Positions 63,501 through 64,000 of a stretch of 64,000 bases of DNA are shown here, one piece after another. The DNA comes from Drosophila pseudoobscura (Eukaryota; Arthropoda; Insecta; Diptera; Drosophilidae). The position numbers were made by a program, and so were the translations under genes. Position 1 is the stretch's first letter; every line of letters begins with the position of its first letter. The notes beneath the pieces were generated by a model that saw only the letters and a program-made list of their open reading frames with translations, was not told where the DNA came from and made no database searches. The stretch is taken from the NCBI RefSeq assembly GCF_009870125.1, contig NC_046683.1, forward strand, positions 46,391,869 to 46,455,868, written 5' to 3'.

Positions 63501-64000
63501 ATAATACCCTCTGTGGGGAGATTACAATGCGTTGGTGCTGGCAGCTGGACCCAGGATCCAGTAGCCTGACGGACAGTCAGACAGACGGACGGACGGACAG
63601 CCGGACAGAGCGATGTATCTGCACTGCGCGATGCTGCTCTTCTTGTTGTTGCAGTTGTTGAACGTGGCATTTATGCGCCTGTTTGCTCAGCGTTTTGTAT
63701 GTAGGTCAACATTTGCACGCTCTATGACTGACGTCAACATGGACCAGGCCTGGTCCCGGAGCCTGTCTCCCTGTATCCCTATCTCCTTCTGTCGCTCCTC
63801 CTCTGGTCCGTTTCCGTTGCCCGTGTTTATGTTGTTGCTACACCTCGCCCGCAGTTGCTGCCTCATGTTGCTGCTGTTGTCGCTGTTATGACAAACACCC
63901 ACCCACGCGCCTATGTACGATTCATATACTCGTACAGCAGCTGACCAGCCCCAGCCTCAGCCTCAGCCCCAGCCCCAGCCCTCACAGAACCTGCCCCAAC
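60600..64000. other. Non-coding DNA upstream of Dscam2
   Basis: No exon I can support. Contains repeats such as GATTCT (about 60800-60822), a poly-G run near 61690-61705, CAG runs near 61962-61983 and a TGACGTCA CRE at about 63728-63735. Probably regulatory DNA for Dscam2 or the next gene to the right. Confidence 0.5.

Noticed and set aside
1..64000. CRISPR arrays, rRNA or tRNA genes, bacterial-type operons
   Set aside because: None seen; the window is eukaryotic and the short repeats are microsatellites.

Overview
The window looks like euchromatic Drosophila DNA: AT-rich introns, simple-sequence tracts, GT-AG gene structures and four recognisable fly genes. Gene content suggests Muller element D (3L in D. 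melanogaster). The species is not D. melanogaster as far as I can tell, and the obscura group is only a guess. All gene models were built by hand from reading frames, splice consensus and phase bookkeeping. Each multi-exon CDS sums to a multiple of three.

Layout. 1-1.4 kb: AT-rich, repeat-laden non-coding DNA. 1.44-5.2 kb (+): a four-zinc-finger nuclear protein, best matched to Pep (protein on ecdysone puffs), 600 aa in two exons. 6.5-7.4 kb (+): dead LINE fragment. 7.4-11.0 kb (-): a prostanoid-receptor-like class A GPCR (CG7497 type), 426 aa, five exons. 11-15.3 kb: intergenic. 15.36-23.28 kb (-): anchor, the GPR155/LYCHOS homologue (PIN-like transporter, 7TM-like part and C-terminal DEP domain), 947 aa, 13 exons. 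23.8-26.4 kb: an old, diverged tandem repeat of about 1.4 kb per unit. 26.9-31.3 kb: a small gene family I do not recognise. It has two nearly identical intronless genes for a 183-aa coiled-coil plus RS-rich basic protein, each with a CRE-TATA-Inr promoter, and a third inverted, truncated, diverged copy that keeps traces of the same promoter. 31.3-33.5 kb: AT-rich, probably 3' UTR of the next gene. 33.5-60.57 kb (-): a complete Dscam2 gene from Inr/DPE promoter and signal-peptide exon to the last coding exon. It encodes 10 Ig, 6 FN3, one TM and a cytoplasmic tail, with the two mutually exclusive Ig7 exons (10A, 10B) and at least two possible C-terminal tails. 61-64 kb: non-coding upstream DNA.

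The most notable items are the RS-gene family and its inverted relic, the tail choice in Dscam2 (a phase-matched intron that can be retained, plus a 48-codon open frame after the tail's TAG), and an 18-bp inverted repeat in the intron just before that choice. The four conserved genes do not form a pathway. They are ordinary neighbours.
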